Positions 55,918 to 64,000 of a stretch of DNA of 64,000 bases are shown piece after piece (the first letter of the stretch is position 1; every line of letters starts with the position of its first letter). The notes below the pieces were generated by a model. The model saw nothing but the letters and a program-made list of their open reading frames with translations. It was not told the origin of the DNA and made no database searches. The translations under genes were made by a program, and so were the position numbers. The stretch comes from Enterobacteriaceae bacterium RIT693 (GTDB taxonomy: Bacteria; Pseudomonadota; Gammaproteobacteria; Enterobacterales; Enterobacteriaceae). The stretch covers positions 186,001 through 250,000 of the forward strand of contig WJYK01000004.1 of the NCBI GenBank assembly GCA_009668225.1, written 5' to 3'.

Positions 55918-57935
55918 AAACTCTTATAACGCAATTTTCCCACAGCGTGAGCGTAACGGAACACCTGTGGATCGTTCTGAAAGATGGCACGCGTCTGGCC
56001 GCACGTATGTGGCTGCCTTTGTCGGCCTCGCAGCAGCCGGTGCCCGCTATTCTGGAATACATTCCCTACCGCAAGCGCGACGGTACACGTACCCGTGATG
56101 AGCCGATGCACGGCTACTTCGCCGGGAATGGCTATGCGGTACTGCGTGTGGACATGCGCGGCAGCGGCGATTCTGACGGACTGATGGCCGACGAGTATTT
56201 GCTGCAGGAACAGGAAGATGCACTGGAGGTGATCGACTGGATCAGCCGTCAAGGCTGGTGTAACGGCGCCGTAGGGATGATGGGGAAATCCTGGGGTGGA
56301 TTTAACTGCCTGCAGCTTGCCGCTCGCCGTCCTCCTGCGCTGAAAGCCATTATCACCGTCTGTTCGACAGACGATCGTTACAACGACGATATCCACTACA
56401 AAGGTGGCTGCCTGCTGAACGACAACCTTTGGTGGGGCGGCATTATGCTGGCTTATCAAAGCCGTCCGCAGGACCCGGAGCTGGTGGGAGAGAGCTGGTA
56501 TCAGGCCTGGCTGAATCGTCTTGAAAACATGCCTTTCTTCCCGGCGCTGTGGATGGAACATCCGCTGAAAGACGCCTACTGGAAGCACGGCTCGGTCGGC
56601 GAAGACTGGCAGGCCATTACCTGTCCGGTAATGGCGGTGGGCGGCTGGGCGGATTCTTACAGCAACGCGGTTTTCCGTCTGATGGACAACCTTAACGTCC
56701 CGCGTAAGGCGATCCTCGGCCCGTGGGCGCATATTTATCCTCAGGATGGCTCACCTACGCCGGCCATCGGTTTTCTGCAGGAGGCGGTGAGCTGGTGGGA
56801 CCGCTGGCTGAAGCAGGCTGATAACGGCGTGCTGGACGGCCCGCGCGTTCAGGCCTGGCTCAACGACAGCCAGCGGCCCGACTCGCAGCGTCCGCAGGCC
56901 TTTGGGGAGTGGATTGCTATCGAAGATGATACGGATGCGGTGACACTCCCGCAGCGCTGGCATTTGCAGCCAGGCCGGATGACGACAACGCCATTAGCCG
57001 ATGAATATTGGCAGGATATCCGTAGCGTACAGAATCATGGCTTGTTCGCCGGAGAATGGATGGGGGCAGGCGTGCTGGGTGAAAGCCCGGGCGACCAGCG
57101 GATGGACGAAGGCCTTGCTGAAAGCTTTGACAGTGCGCCGCTGGACGAAAGCCTGGCGATCTACGGTTTTCCGCAGTTTGACGTTACGCTCTCCAGCGAT
57201 AAACCGGCAGCAATGCTGTATGTCCGCTTATCTGACGTTGCGCCCGATGGCGCATCGACCCGCGTTAGCCACGGCTGGGTAAACCTGAGTCATTTGCAGG
57301 GGCAAGAGCAGAACGTCGCGCTGGTGCCCGGCGAAAAGGTCAACGTCACCGTGCAGCTGGACGGCATAGCCTGGCGCTTTGCGGCCGGGCACCGGCTGCG
57401 GGTTTCTCTCGCGACCACGTTCTGGCCGATGATCTGGCCGATGGCCGAAAATGCGACGCTTAGCGTTGATCTGGCCAGAGCCCAGCTGCAATTGCCGGTT
57501 TGTCGGGAAGTGAAGCCGATTGCTGGCCCGAACCCTCACCCTGAAACGGCGGCCAATACGCCTCTGACGATTCTCTCTCCGGGGCGCGTCGAACGCGAGC
57601 TGCGCTATGACGTGGTGAAAGACAGCTGGCAGAGCATTACTCAGGGCGTGGGCGGTGTTTTTGGCGAGGGCGTGTACCGCTTTGACGATATCAATACCAC
57701 CGTCGATCATAGTCTCAGACGTCAGCTGACCGTGCAGAATGCCGATCCGCTTTCAGCGCATTATCTACTGACTCAGAACATGAAAATCGGCCGGGAAGGC
57801 TGGTGGACGGACACAGATATTGTGCTGGAGATGCGCAGTGACCTGACGCATTTTATCGTTAGCGGAAAAATGACGGTTAAACACAACGAAGAGACGGTCT
57901 TTACCCGCGACTGGGATGAACGCATTGCTCGCTGA
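55914..57935 (+). CDS. CocE/NonD family (X-Pro dipeptidyl-peptidase S15 type) hydrolase
   Basis: 673-residue serine hydrolase. The alpha/beta-hydrolase domain has the nucleophile elbow GKSWGGFN near residue 127, a cap region, and a histidine in ILGPWAHIYP near 270. The C-terminal jelly-roll domain (from about 410) carries NLSHLQG and KVNVTVQLDGIAWRFAAGHRLRVSLAT-type strands typical of S15/CocE proteins. No signal peptide is seen, so it acts in the cytoplasm. Known relatives cleave X-Pro peptides, cocaine esters or beta-lactam acyl groups. Coupling to the importer (ATGA overlap) suggests that it hydrolyses the imported compound. Confidence 0.93.
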   Translation: MKTLITQFSHSVSVTEHLWIVLKDGTRLAARMWLPLSASQQPVPAILEYIPYRKRDGTRTRDEPMHGYFAGNGYAVLRVDMRGSGDSDGLMADEYLLQEQEDALEVIDWISRQGWCNGAVGMMGKSWGGFNCLQLAARRPPALKAIITVCSTDDRYNDDIHYKGGCLLNDNLWWGGIMLAYQSRPQDPELVGESWYQAWLNRLENMPFFPALWMEHPLKDAYWKHGSVGEDWQAITCPVMAVGGWADSYSNAVFRLMDNLNVPRKAILGPWAHIYPQDGSPTPAIGFLQEAVSWWDRWLKQADNGVLDGPRVQAWLNDSQRPDSQRPQAFGEWIAIEDDTDAVTLPQRWHLQPGRMTTTPLADEYWQDIRSVQNHGLFAGEWMGAGVLGESPGDQRMDEGLAESFDSAPLDESLAIYGFPQFDVTLSSDKPAAMLYVRLSDVAPDGASTRVSHGWVNLSHLQGQEQNVALVPGEKVNVTVQLDGIAWRFAAGHRLRVSLATTFWPMIWPMAENATLSVDLARAQLQLPVCREVKPIAGPNPHPETAANTPLTILSPGRVERELRYDVVKDSWQSITQGVGGVFGEGVYRFDDINTTVDHSLRRQLTVQNADPLSAHYLLTQNMKIGREGWWTDTDIVLEMRSDLTHFIVSGKMTVKHNEETVFTRDWDERIAR

Positions 57936-57948
57936 ATGACGGGCATAA

Positions 57949-57976
57949 AAAAGGGCTGACGCTGGTCAGCCCTTTT
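57949..57976. terminator. Bidirectional terminator between the hydrolase operon and arcA
   Basis: Stem AAAAGGGCTGAC / GTCAGCCCTTTT with a GCTG loop, between convergent genes. Confidence 0.9.
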
Positions 57977-57991
57977 CGTAATGTTTCTCGC

Positions 57992-58708
57992 TTATTCCTG
58001 CAGATCGCCGCAGAAACGGTAACCTTCGCCGTGGATGGTGGCGATGATTTCCGGCGTATCCGGCGTGGATTCGAAGTGTTTACGAATACGGCGGATAGTC
58101 ACATCGACGGTGCGGTCATGCGGCTTCAGCTCGCGACCGGTCATTTTCTTCAGCAGTTCAGCACGAGACTGAATTTTGCCCGGGTTTTCACAGAAGTGCA
58201 GCATCGCACGGAATTCACTGCGCGGCAGCTTGTACTGTTCACCGTTCGGACTAACCAGTGAGCGGCTGTTGATGTCCAGCTCCCAGCCGTTGAATTTGTA
58301 GCTTTCAACGGAGCGACGCTCTTCGCTGATAGCGCCTAAATTCATCGTACGGGACAGCAAGTTGCGTGCACGAATGGTCAATTCACGCGGGTTGAATGGC
58401 TTGGTGATGTAGTCATCTGCGCCAATTTCAAGACCCAGGATCTTGTCCACTTCGTTATCACGGCCCGTCAGGAACATCAGCGCCACATTGGCTTGCTCGC
58501 GCAGTTCACGCGCCAGCAGCAGGCCGTTTTTACCCGGCAGGTTGATGTCCATAATGACGAGGTTGATGTCATTATCGGCAAGGATTTGATGCATCTCTGC
58601 GCCATCGGTCGCTTCAAAAACATCATAGCCTTCCGCTTCAAAAATGCTTTTTAGCGTGTTGCGTGTTACTAATTCGTCTTCGACGATAAGAATGTGCGGG
58701 GTCTGCAT
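57992..58708 (-). CDS. arcA: Aerobic respiration control response regulator ArcA
   Basis: OmpR-family regulator of the Arc two-component system, phosphorylated by ArcB under low oxygen. 238 residues as in E. coli. Receiver domain 1-120 with the phosphorylated Asp in [14 protein letters not shown] near residue 54 and conserved K in ITKPFN near 104. The winged helix is at 135-235 ([15 protein letters not shown]). Start ATG 58706-58708. The region upstream is long, with an FNR site about 280 bases away, so a long leader is expected. Confidence 0.98.
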   Translation of the reverse strand: MQTPHILIVEDELVTRNTLKSIFEAEGYDVFEATDGAEMHQILADNDINLVIMDINLPGKNGLLLARELREQANVALMFLTGRDNEVDKILGLEIGADDYITKPFNPRELTIRARNLLSRTMNLGAISEERRSVESYKFNGWELDINSRSLVSPNGEQYKLPRSEFRAMLHFCENPGKIQSRAELLKKMTGRELKPHDRTVDVTIRRIRKHFESTPDTPEIIATIHGEGYRFCGDLQE

Positions 58709-58804
58709 GTTTGCTACCTAAAATTGCCAACTAAATCGAAACAGGAAGTACAAAAGTCCCTGACCTGCCTGTTACATGCCATAAATTAACATGCCGGGCT
58801 TAAC

Positions 58805-58945
58805 ATGACTAAAGTACGTAATTGCGTTCTTGATGCACTTTCCATCAACGTCAACAACATCATTAGCTTGGTCGTGGGTGCGTTCCCTTTGGACCCGACG
58901 GTGTCAAAAACGGCTGTTATCCTAACCATTTTAACAGCAACATAA
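58805..58945 (+). CDS. yjjY: Conserved small protein YjjY
   Basis: 46-residue frame MTKVRNCVLDALSINVNNII then SLVVGAFPLDPTVSKTAVIL, ending TILTAT, almost identical to E. coli YjjY. It lies in the arcA upstream region on the opposite strand, so it is antisense to the presumed arcA leader. No good ribosome site precedes the ATG. The conservation could reflect a real peptide or conserved arcA control DNA. No function is known. Confidence 0.6.
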   Translation: MTKVRNCVLDALSINVNNIISLVVGAFPLDPTVSKTAVILTILTAT

Positions 58946-58986
58946 CAGGCTGGCGCGCCTTAGACACCTGATAAAACTGCGCTTCG

Positions 58987-59000
58987 TTGACATATATCAA
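58987..59000. promoter_or_regulatory. FNR-like site upstream of arcA
   Basis: TTGACATATATCAA fits the FNR palindrome TTGAT-N4-ATCAA with one mismatch. It lies about 280 bases upstream of the arcA ATG, consistent with known FNR activation of arcA in E. coli. The rest of 58946-59345 is AT-rich and shows no gene. Confidence 0.65.
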
Positions 59001-59345
59001 TTTCAATTGTAGCACGTTAACAGTTTCATTAAATCATCGTAGCTCAATGCTAGCTTTTGTCACAACTTTTTAATAATCAAGATCGTAAAGCGTTAAAAAA
59101 GTACGTTGAAGAATGTGTCAGGTTTTTGTCGTCAAAAAAGTAAATAAACCATACCAAACAAGTGGATATCATTTCTTTCAGTGATGTATTTTACCGTGTT
59201 TATCGAATAAAAGCATAAGTTTAAGTTATAAGTTTCGCGAGCCTACGGCAATAATATATGTTGCGACAAAGTAAATTTTCGATGCGTATTATCAAAATTT
59301 GTGCATCAGTTCTCACGTTTTTACGAATTTTAGAAGAGAGTGCCA

Positions 59346-60032
59346 ATGCGTTTGCCAATTATCCTGGTCTCACCGGCCAGACCTGAGAACGTCGGGGCAG
59401 CAGCCCGGGCAATGAAGACCATGGGTTTTACTGAACTGCGTATCGTCGCCAGCGACGCTCACCTGCAGCCACCAGCGCGCTGGGTAGCACATGGGGCGGG
59501 GGATATTCTTGATGGCGTGCGGCACTTCGACACCCTGGCAGAGGCTCTGGGCGATGTTGATTTCACGATAGCCACCACGGCCCGCAGCCGGGCGAAATTT
59601 CATTACTACGCCACGCCGCAGCAGCTGGTGCCAATGCTTGAAGAGAAACGTCAGTGGGTAGGATGCGCGGCGCTGGTGTTTGGTCGGGAAGATTCCGGGC
59701 TGACTAACGAAGAGCTTGAGCTGGCGGATGTTTTAACCGGCGTACCGATGGTTGCGGATTACCCTTCGCTCAATCTGGGTCAGGCTGTTATGGTTTATTG
59801 TTACCAGCTTTCTGCCTTAATGCAGTTACCGTCTGCGAAAAACGCGGCGGGCGAGGGGCAACAGTTGAACGCTCTGCGCCTGCGAATCACCGCGCTGTTA
59901 AACCGCCTTGACGTTGCAGGTGACCAAAAAATGGTCGATTGGGTACAGCAGCGTTTGGGGCTGCTTGAGCAGAGAGACACCGCGATGCTGCATCGGTTGC
60001 TGCATGATATCGAAAAAAAATTACCAGAATAA
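59346..60032 (+). CDS. yjtD: SPOUT-family RNA methyltransferase YjtD
   Basis: 228-residue TrmH/TrmJ-type methyltransferase, probably acting on tRNA or rRNA ribose. The N-terminal motif PARPENVGAAARAMKTMGF is near residue 10, VFGREDSGLTNEEL near 112 and PSLNLGQAVMVYCYQL near 138, which builds the knotted SAM site. The ATG at 59346 gives the E. coli length; a GTG at 59340 is in frame but adds only two residues. Confidence 0.93.
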   Translation: MRLPIILVSPARPENVGAAARAMKTMGFTELRIVASDAHLQPPARWVAHGAGDILDGVRHFDTLAEALGDVDFTIATTARSRAKFHYYATPQQLVPMLEEKRQWVGCAALVFGREDSGLTNEELELADVLTGVPMVADYPSLNLGQAVMVYCYQLSALMQLPSAKNAAGEGQQLNALRLRITALLNRLDVAGDQKMVDWVQQRLGLLEQRDTAMLHRLLHDIEKKLPE

Positions 60033-60055
60033 AATTTCTTTAAATTTTATTTTTG
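60029..60055 (+). terminator. AT-rich hairpin at the end of yjtD
   Basis: Stem ATAAAATTT / AAATTTTAT overlapping the yjtD stop codon and followed by TTTTTG. The absence of G-C pairs means it is a weak terminator at best. Confidence 0.45.
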
Positions 60056-60165
60056 TGAAGTTTGCATCTGATTTTATGCGGGTTTTTTGCGTTTTTACCA
60101 CTGCTATTGGTGGGTTTACTAGCGTGAGCGAGTGGGCCAGTTTTTTGTGACAGGACTAAAAAAAA

Positions 60166-60194
60166 TTGACTTGATCAAGGGATTGCTTTAACCA
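60166..60194 (+). promoter_or_regulatory. thr operon promoter region
   Basis: TTGACT at 60166-60171 and TTTAACCAATAG downstream lie in the same position and context as the E. coli thr promoter (ACTTTAACCAAT is shared). The exact -10 is not certain. Confidence 0.65.
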
Positions 60195-60230
60195 ATAGAG
60201 CTAATACAAATTTTAGAGCACACAACATCC

Positions 60231-60299
60231 ATGTTCCGCTTCAGCCTGATTACCACAATTATCACAACCACCATTACCACAGGTAACGGTGCGGGCTGA
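60231..60299 (+). CDS. thrL: thr operon leader peptide
   Basis: 22 residues: MFRFSLITTIITTTITTGNG then AG. Seven threonine and four isoleucine codons are clustered so that ribosome stalling senses both amino acids. The N-terminus (MFRFSLI) differs from MKRIS of E. coli, but the regulatory codons and the C-terminal TTGNGAG are kept. It is followed by the attenuator. Confidence 0.93.
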   Translation: MFRFSLITTIITTTITTGNGAG

Positions 60300-60317
60300 C
60301 GCATACAGGTAAAAATG

Positions 60318-60354
60318 AAAAAAGCCCGCACCTAAACAGTGCGGGCTTTTTTTT
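60318..60354 (+). terminator. thr operon attenuator
   Basis: GC-rich stem AGCCCGCAC / GTGCGGGCT flanked by A- and T-runs, between thrL and thrA. The thrL 3' end (GGTGCGGGCTGA) contains a rival copy of the right-hand stem, giving the antiterminator. Confidence 0.93.
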
Positions 60355-60380
60355 CGGGAAAAAATCAAGGGGTCACAACA

Positions 60381-62843
60381 ATGCGAGTGTTGAAATTCGG
60401 CGGTACTTCGGTGGCAAATGCGGAACGTTTTCTCCGCGTTGCCGATATCCTGGAAAGTAATGCCAAACAGGGGCAAGTGGCGACCGTGCTGTCTGCGCCT
60501 GCAAAAATTACTAACCACCTTGTGGCGATGATAGAGAAAACTATCGGTGGCCAGGACGCTGTGCCGAATATCAGCGACGCCGAGCGCATCTTCTCCGAAC
60601 TGCTGAATGGCCTGGCTGAAGCGCAGCCGGGCTTCCCGCTGGACGAGCTGAAGGCCGTGGTGAATCTAGAGTTTGCCCAGCTTAAGCACGTTCTGCACGG
60701 CATCAGCCTGCTGGGGCAGTGTCCGGACAGCATCAACGCGGCAATAATTTGCCGGGGCGAAAAATTATCGATTGCTATTATGTCTGGCGTGCTGCAGGCC
60801 CGTGGCTACCAGGTCACCGTTATCGATCCCGTTGAGAAGCTGCTGGCCGTTGGGCACTACCTGGATTCCAGCGTGGATATCGCAGAATCTACCCGCCGCA
60901 TCGCAGCCAGCCGCATTCCTGAAGAAAACATGATCCTGATGGCCGGGTTTACCGCCGGAAACGAAAAAGGCGAGCTGGTGGTGCTGGGTCGTAATGGCTC
61001 CGACTATTCTGCCGCCGTGCTGGCGGCCTGTCTGCGCGCTGACTGTTGCGAGATCTGGACTGACGTCGACGGCGTTTATACCTGTGACCCGCGCCAGGTT
61101 CCCGACGCCCGGCTGCTGAAGTCGATGTCTTATCAGGAAGCGATGGAGCTCTCCTATTTCGGCGCCAAAGTTCTTCACCCTCGCACCATCACCCCTATTG
61201 CCCAGTTCCAGATCCCTTGCCTGATTAAAAACACCGGTAACCCGCAGGCGCCAGGCACCCTCATTGGCGATAAAAGCGATGACGAAGGGCTACCGGTCAA
61301 AGGGATCACTAACCTGAATAATATGGCGATGTTCAGCGTCTCCGGCCCCGGCATGAAAGGCATGGTTGGCATGGCTGCACGCGTATTTGCCGCGATGTCC
61401 CGTGCCGGGATCTCCGTGGTGCTGATCACCCAGTCCTCCTCCGAGTACAGCATTAGTTTCTGCGTGCCGCAGGCTGACTGTGGTCGTGCCCGCAAGGCGA
61501 TGGAAGACGAGTTCTATCTCGAACTGAAAGAGGAACTGCTGGAGCCGCTGGCGGTGACCGAGCGTCTGGCGGTGATCTCCGTCGTGGGCGACGGCATGAA
61601 GACGCTGCGCGGTATCTCCGCCAAGTTCTTTGCCGCCCTGGCTCGTGCAAACATCAATATTATCGCTATTGCCCAGGGCTCTTCAGAGCGTTCTATCTCC
61701 GTTGTGGTCAATAACGACGATGCTGTGACCGGCGTGCGTGTTACCCACCAGATGCTGTTTAACACCGATCAGGTTATCGAGCTGTTCCTGGTGGGCGTTG
61801 GCGGCGTGGGTGCTGCTCTGCTGGAGCAGGTTAAGCGCCAGCAGGCGTGGCTGAAAGAGAAGCACATCGACCTGCGCGTCTGCGGCGTGGCGAACTCTAA
61901 AGCCCTGCTGACTAACGTTCACGGCCTTGATCTCGAAAACTGGCAGCAGGCGCTGGAACAGGCGAAAGAGCCGTTCAATCTTGGCCGCCTGATTCGCCTG
62001 GTGAAAGAGTACCATTTGCTGAACCCGGTGATTGTGGACTGTACTTCCAGCCAGGCCGTGGCGGATCAGTACGCCGATTTCCTGAGCGAAGGTTTCCACG
62101 TGGTGACGCCAAACAAAAAGGCCAACACCTCGAGCATGAATTATTACCACCAGTTACGTAATGCCGCGGAGAGTTCGCGCCGTAAGTTCCTCTACGACAC
62201 CAACGTGGGGGCGGGGCTGCCGGTGATCGAAAACCTGCAAAACTTACTGAATGCGGGCGATGAGCTGCAGCGTTTTTCCGGCATTCTTTCCGGGTCGCTC
62301 TCTTATATCTTCGGTAAGCTGGATGAAGGGATGAGCTTCTCGCTGGCGACCAGCACTGCCCGTGAAATGGGCTATACCGAACCGGACCCGCGTGACGATC
62401 TTTCCGGTATGGATGTCGCGCGTAAGCTGTTGATCCTGGCGCGTGAGACCGGAAGCGATCTGGAACTTTCGGATATCGAGATTGAATCCGTGCTTCCGGA
62501 AAATTTTGATGCGAGCGGAGACGTTGAGTCTTTTATGGCACGCCTTCCTCAGTTGGATGATGAGTTTACGGCTCGTGTGAGGAAGGCGCGTGACGATGGG
62601 AAAGTGCTACGTTACGTCGGCATTATTGAAGAAGACGGCAGCTGTAAAGTGAAAATCGATGCCGTAGACGGCAATGATCCGCTGTATAAGGTGAAAAACG
62701 GCGAAAATGCCCTGGCCTTCTACAGCCATTATTATCAACCGCTGCCGCTGGTGCTGCGCGGTTATGGGGCGGGTAACGATGTTACTGCCGCCGGCGTCTT
62801 CGCGGATCTGCTTCGCACCCTGTCATGGAAGTTAGGAGTTTAA
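60381..62843 (+). CDS. thrA: Bifunctional aspartokinase I / homoserine dehydrogenase I
   Basis: First and third steps of threonine synthesis. 820 residues, equal to E. coli. The aspartokinase domain starts at [18 protein letters not shown] (residues 1-18) with [16 protein letters not shown] near 222. Two ACT domains near 320-460 provide threonine inhibition. The homoserine dehydrogenase domain starts near 465 with [12 protein letters not shown], with VVTPNKKAN near 575. The ATG at 60381 is the start; the frame opens upstream at 60339 in the attenuator. Confidence 0.98.
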   Translation: MRVLKFGGTSVANAERFLRVADILESNAKQGQVATVLSAPAKITNHLVAMIEKTIGGQDAVPNISDAERIFSELLNGLAEAQPGFPLDELKAVVNLEFAQLKHVLHGISLLGQCPDSINAAIICRGEKLSIAIMSGVLQARGYQVTVIDPVEKLLAVGHYLDSSVDIAESTRRIAASRIPEENMILMAGFTAGNEKGELVVLGRNGSDYSAAVLAACLRADCCEIWTDVDGVYTCDPRQVPDARLLKSMSYQEAMELSYFGAKVLHPRTITPIAQFQIPCLIKNTGNPQAPGTLIGDKSDDEGLPVKGITNLNNMAMFSVSGPGMKGMVGMAARVFAAMSRAGISVVLITQSSSEYSISFCVPQADCGRARKAMEDEFYLELKEELLEPLAVTERLAVISVVGDGMKTLRGISAKFFAALARANINIIAIAQGSSERSISVVVNNDDAVTGVRVTHQMLFNTDQVIELFLVGVGGVGAALLEQVKRQQAWLKEKHIDLRVCGVANSKALLTNVHGLDLENWQQALEQAKEPFNLGRLIRLVKEYHLLNPVIVDCTSSQAVADQYADFLSEGFHVVTPNKKANTSSMNYYHQLRNAAESSRRKFLYDTNVGAGLPVIENLQNLLNAGDELQRFSGILSGSLSYIFGKLDEGMSFSLATSTAREMGYTEPDPRDDLSGMDVARKLLILARETGSDLELSDIEIESVLPENFDASGDVESFMARLPQLDDEFTARVRKARDDGKVLRYVGIIEEDGSCKVKIDAVDGNDPLYKVKNGENALAFYSHYYQPLPLVLRGYGAGNDVTAAGVFADLLRTLSWKLGV

Positions 62844-62844
62844 G

Positions 62845-63774
62845 ATGGTTAAAGTATATGCCCCGGCTTCCAGCGCCAATATGAGCGTTGGTTTTGATGT
62901 GCTGGGCGCGGCGGTGTCGCCTGTTGATGGCTCACATTTGGGCGATTACGTCACGGTTGAGGCGGCAGATAGCTTCAGCCTGACTAACCTTGGGCGCTTC
63001 GCCAGCAAACTGCCGGATGAACCGCGTGAGAACATTGTTTATCAATGCTGGGAGCGTTTTTGCCAGGAGGTCGGTAAAACTATCCCTGTGGCGATGACGC
63101 TTGAGAAAAACATGCCTATCGGTTCGGGGCTCGGATCCAGCGCCTGCTCTGTGGTCGCTGGCCTGATGGCGATGAATGAATTTTGCGGTAAGCCTCTTAG
63201 CGACACGCGTCTGCTGGCGCTGATGGGCGAGCTGGAAGGGCGCATTTCCGGCAGCATTCATTACGACAACGTCGCCCCTTGTTTCCTCGGCGGGATGCAG
63301 CTGATTTTCGAAGAAAGCGGCATCATCAGCCAGCAAGTGCCAGGCTTTGAGGAGTGGCTGTGGGTGCTGGCTTACCCCGGCATTAAGGTTTCAACCGCCG
63401 AAGCACGTGCGATTTTGCCTGCCCAGTATCGCCGTCAGGACTGCATCAGCCACGGCCGCCACCTGGCCGGTTTTATTCATGCCTGCCACACCCGCCAGCC
63501 AGCGCTCGCCGCGAAGATGATGCAGGATGTGATTGCTGAACCTTACCGAGCCAAACTGCTGCCTAAGTTTGATGAGTCCCGCAAGGCCGTCGCGGATATT
63601 GGCGCGCTGGCGAGCGGGATTTCGGGTTCCGGCCCGACCTTATTTGCACTGTGCGATAACACCGACACCGCACAGCGCGTGGCTGACTGGCTCAGCCAAC
63701 ATTATTTGCAGAACCAGGAAGGTTTTGTACATATTTGCCGTCTGGATACGGCTGGCGCACGAGTTTTGGGATAA
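62845..63774 (+). CDS. thrB: Homoserine kinase
   Basis: GHMP-family kinase, fourth step of threonine synthesis. 309 residues. The ATP loop [22 protein letters not shown] is near residue 90, and the C-terminal [14 protein letters not shown] near 256. The ATG lies one base after the thrA stop, and thrC starts three bases after its own stop. Confidence 0.98.
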   Translation: MVKVYAPASSANMSVGFDVLGAAVSPVDGSHLGDYVTVEAADSFSLTNLGRFASKLPDEPRENIVYQCWERFCQEVGKTIPVAMTLEKNMPIGSGLGSSACSVVAGLMAMNEFCGKPLSDTRLLALMGELEGRISGSIHYDNVAPCFLGGMQLIFEESGIISQQVPGFEEWLWVLAYPGIKVSTAEARAILPAQYRRQDCISHGRHLAGFIHACHTRQPALAAKMMQDVIAEPYRAKLLPKFDESRKAVADIGALASGISGSGPTLFALCDNTDTAQRVADWLSQHYLQNQEGFVHICRLDTAGARVLG

Positions 63775-63777
63775 AGC

Positions 63778-64000
63778 ATGAAACTGTACAACCTTAAAGA
63801 TCACAACGAGCAGGTTACTTTCGCACAGGCCGTTACCCAGGGGCTGGGCAAGCAGCAGGGTCTGTTCTTCCCGCACGACCTGCCGGAGTTTGAGCTGACT
63901 GAAATCGACGCCATGCTGGATATGGACTTTGTCAGCCGCAGCAGCAAAATTCTGTCTGCCTTTATCGGCGATGAGATCCCGCAGGAGATTCTGGAAGAGC
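63778..64000 (+). CDS. thrC: Threonine synthase (5' end only)
   Basis: First 74 codons of threonine synthase, MKLYNLKDHNEQVTFAQAV onward, matching the E. coli N-terminal domain. The PLP-binding part lies beyond the window. Last gene of thrLABC. Confidence 0.97.
   Translation, partial: MKLYNLKDHNEQVTFAQAVTQGLGKQQGLFFPHDLPEFELTEIDAMLDMDFVSRSSKILSAFIGDEIPQEILEE

Noticed and set aside
55887-56732. 281-codon minus-strand frame over the CocE-type hydrolase gene
   Set aside because: Antisense shadow; the plus strand has all hydrolase motifs.
49404-57935. A genomic island with integrase and attachment sites at the former creBCD position
   Set aside because: No integrase, transposase, tRNA edge or flanking direct repeat was found, and base composition is like the neighbours.

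Overview
The window is a stretch of the chromosome of a gamma-proteobacterium of the family Enterobacteriaceae. Almost every protein is close in length and sequence to an Escherichia coli counterpart, and most of the order follows the E. coli 99-100 minute region (yjjA ... fhuF-yjjZ-leu tRNAs-rsmC-holD-rimI-yjjG-prfC-osmY-ytjA-yjjU-yjjV ... deoCABD-lplA-ytjB-serB-radA-nadR-ettA-slt-trpR-yjjX-gpmB-rob-creA ... arcA-yjjY-yjtD-thrLABC). It is not E. coli: cca-ygiM-ygiF-glnE-hldE, which lies elsewhere in E. coli, is joined to the yjjA region, and several E. coli blocks are missing or replaced. The genus cannot be settled from the sequence alone.

Layout. 1-7.7 kb: cca (cut by the window edge), ygiM, ygiF, glnE, hldE. 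7.7-12.7 kb: an adenine-use cluster (adeQ-like permease, ade, a divergent LysR regulator) with two PurR-like boxes, then cdh. 12.7-16.4 kb: yjjA, ohr/ohrR, yjjB/yjjP and a YbaK-like protein; dnaT-dnaC, which sit between yjjB and yjjA in E. coli, are not here. 16.5-18.3 kb: a two-gene PTS (IIB, IIC) behind a tandem LacI-type operator. 18.3-21.3 kb: iron-linked fhuF and yjjZ, both with Fur boxes, around a lipoprotein and a diguanylate cyclase. 21.3-21.7 kb: three tandem tRNA-Leu(CAG) genes. 21.8-29.7 kb: rsmC, holD-rimI, yjjG, prfC, osmY, ytjA, yjjU-yjjV. 29.8-35.8 kb: a nucleoside transporter and the deoCABD operon, with DeoR and CRP sites and an ERIC element between deoC and deoA. 35.9-49.3 kb: lplA, ytjB, serB-radA-nadR, a 750-base structured region without a convincing gene, ettA, slt, trpR, yjjX, gpmB, rob, creA. 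49.4-57.9 kb: in place of creBCD, a LysR regulator, a small membrane protein and a five-gene operon for a peptide-type ABC transporter with a CocE/NonD hydrolase. 58-64 kb: arcA with a long leader, yjjY, yjtD, and the thr operon with its leader peptide and attenuator; thrC is cut by the window edge.

The most unusual signal is a family of three short non-coding elements (at about 13.4, 26.2 and 27.6 kb). Each is 120-132 bases long, has imperfect 10-base inverted ends (TGsTGACAAA type) and an internal hairpin with the shared loop core AAAAyCACGCTTTT, and is flanked at 5-6 bases on both sides by two copies of the same terminator-like hairpin. The flanking hairpin differs from locus to locus but matches within each locus. 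This looks like an undescribed miniature mobile element that targets transcription terminators, or an RNA element in a duplicated terminator. Copies B and C bracket osmY-ytjA. The second candidate is the structured nadR-ettA interval.
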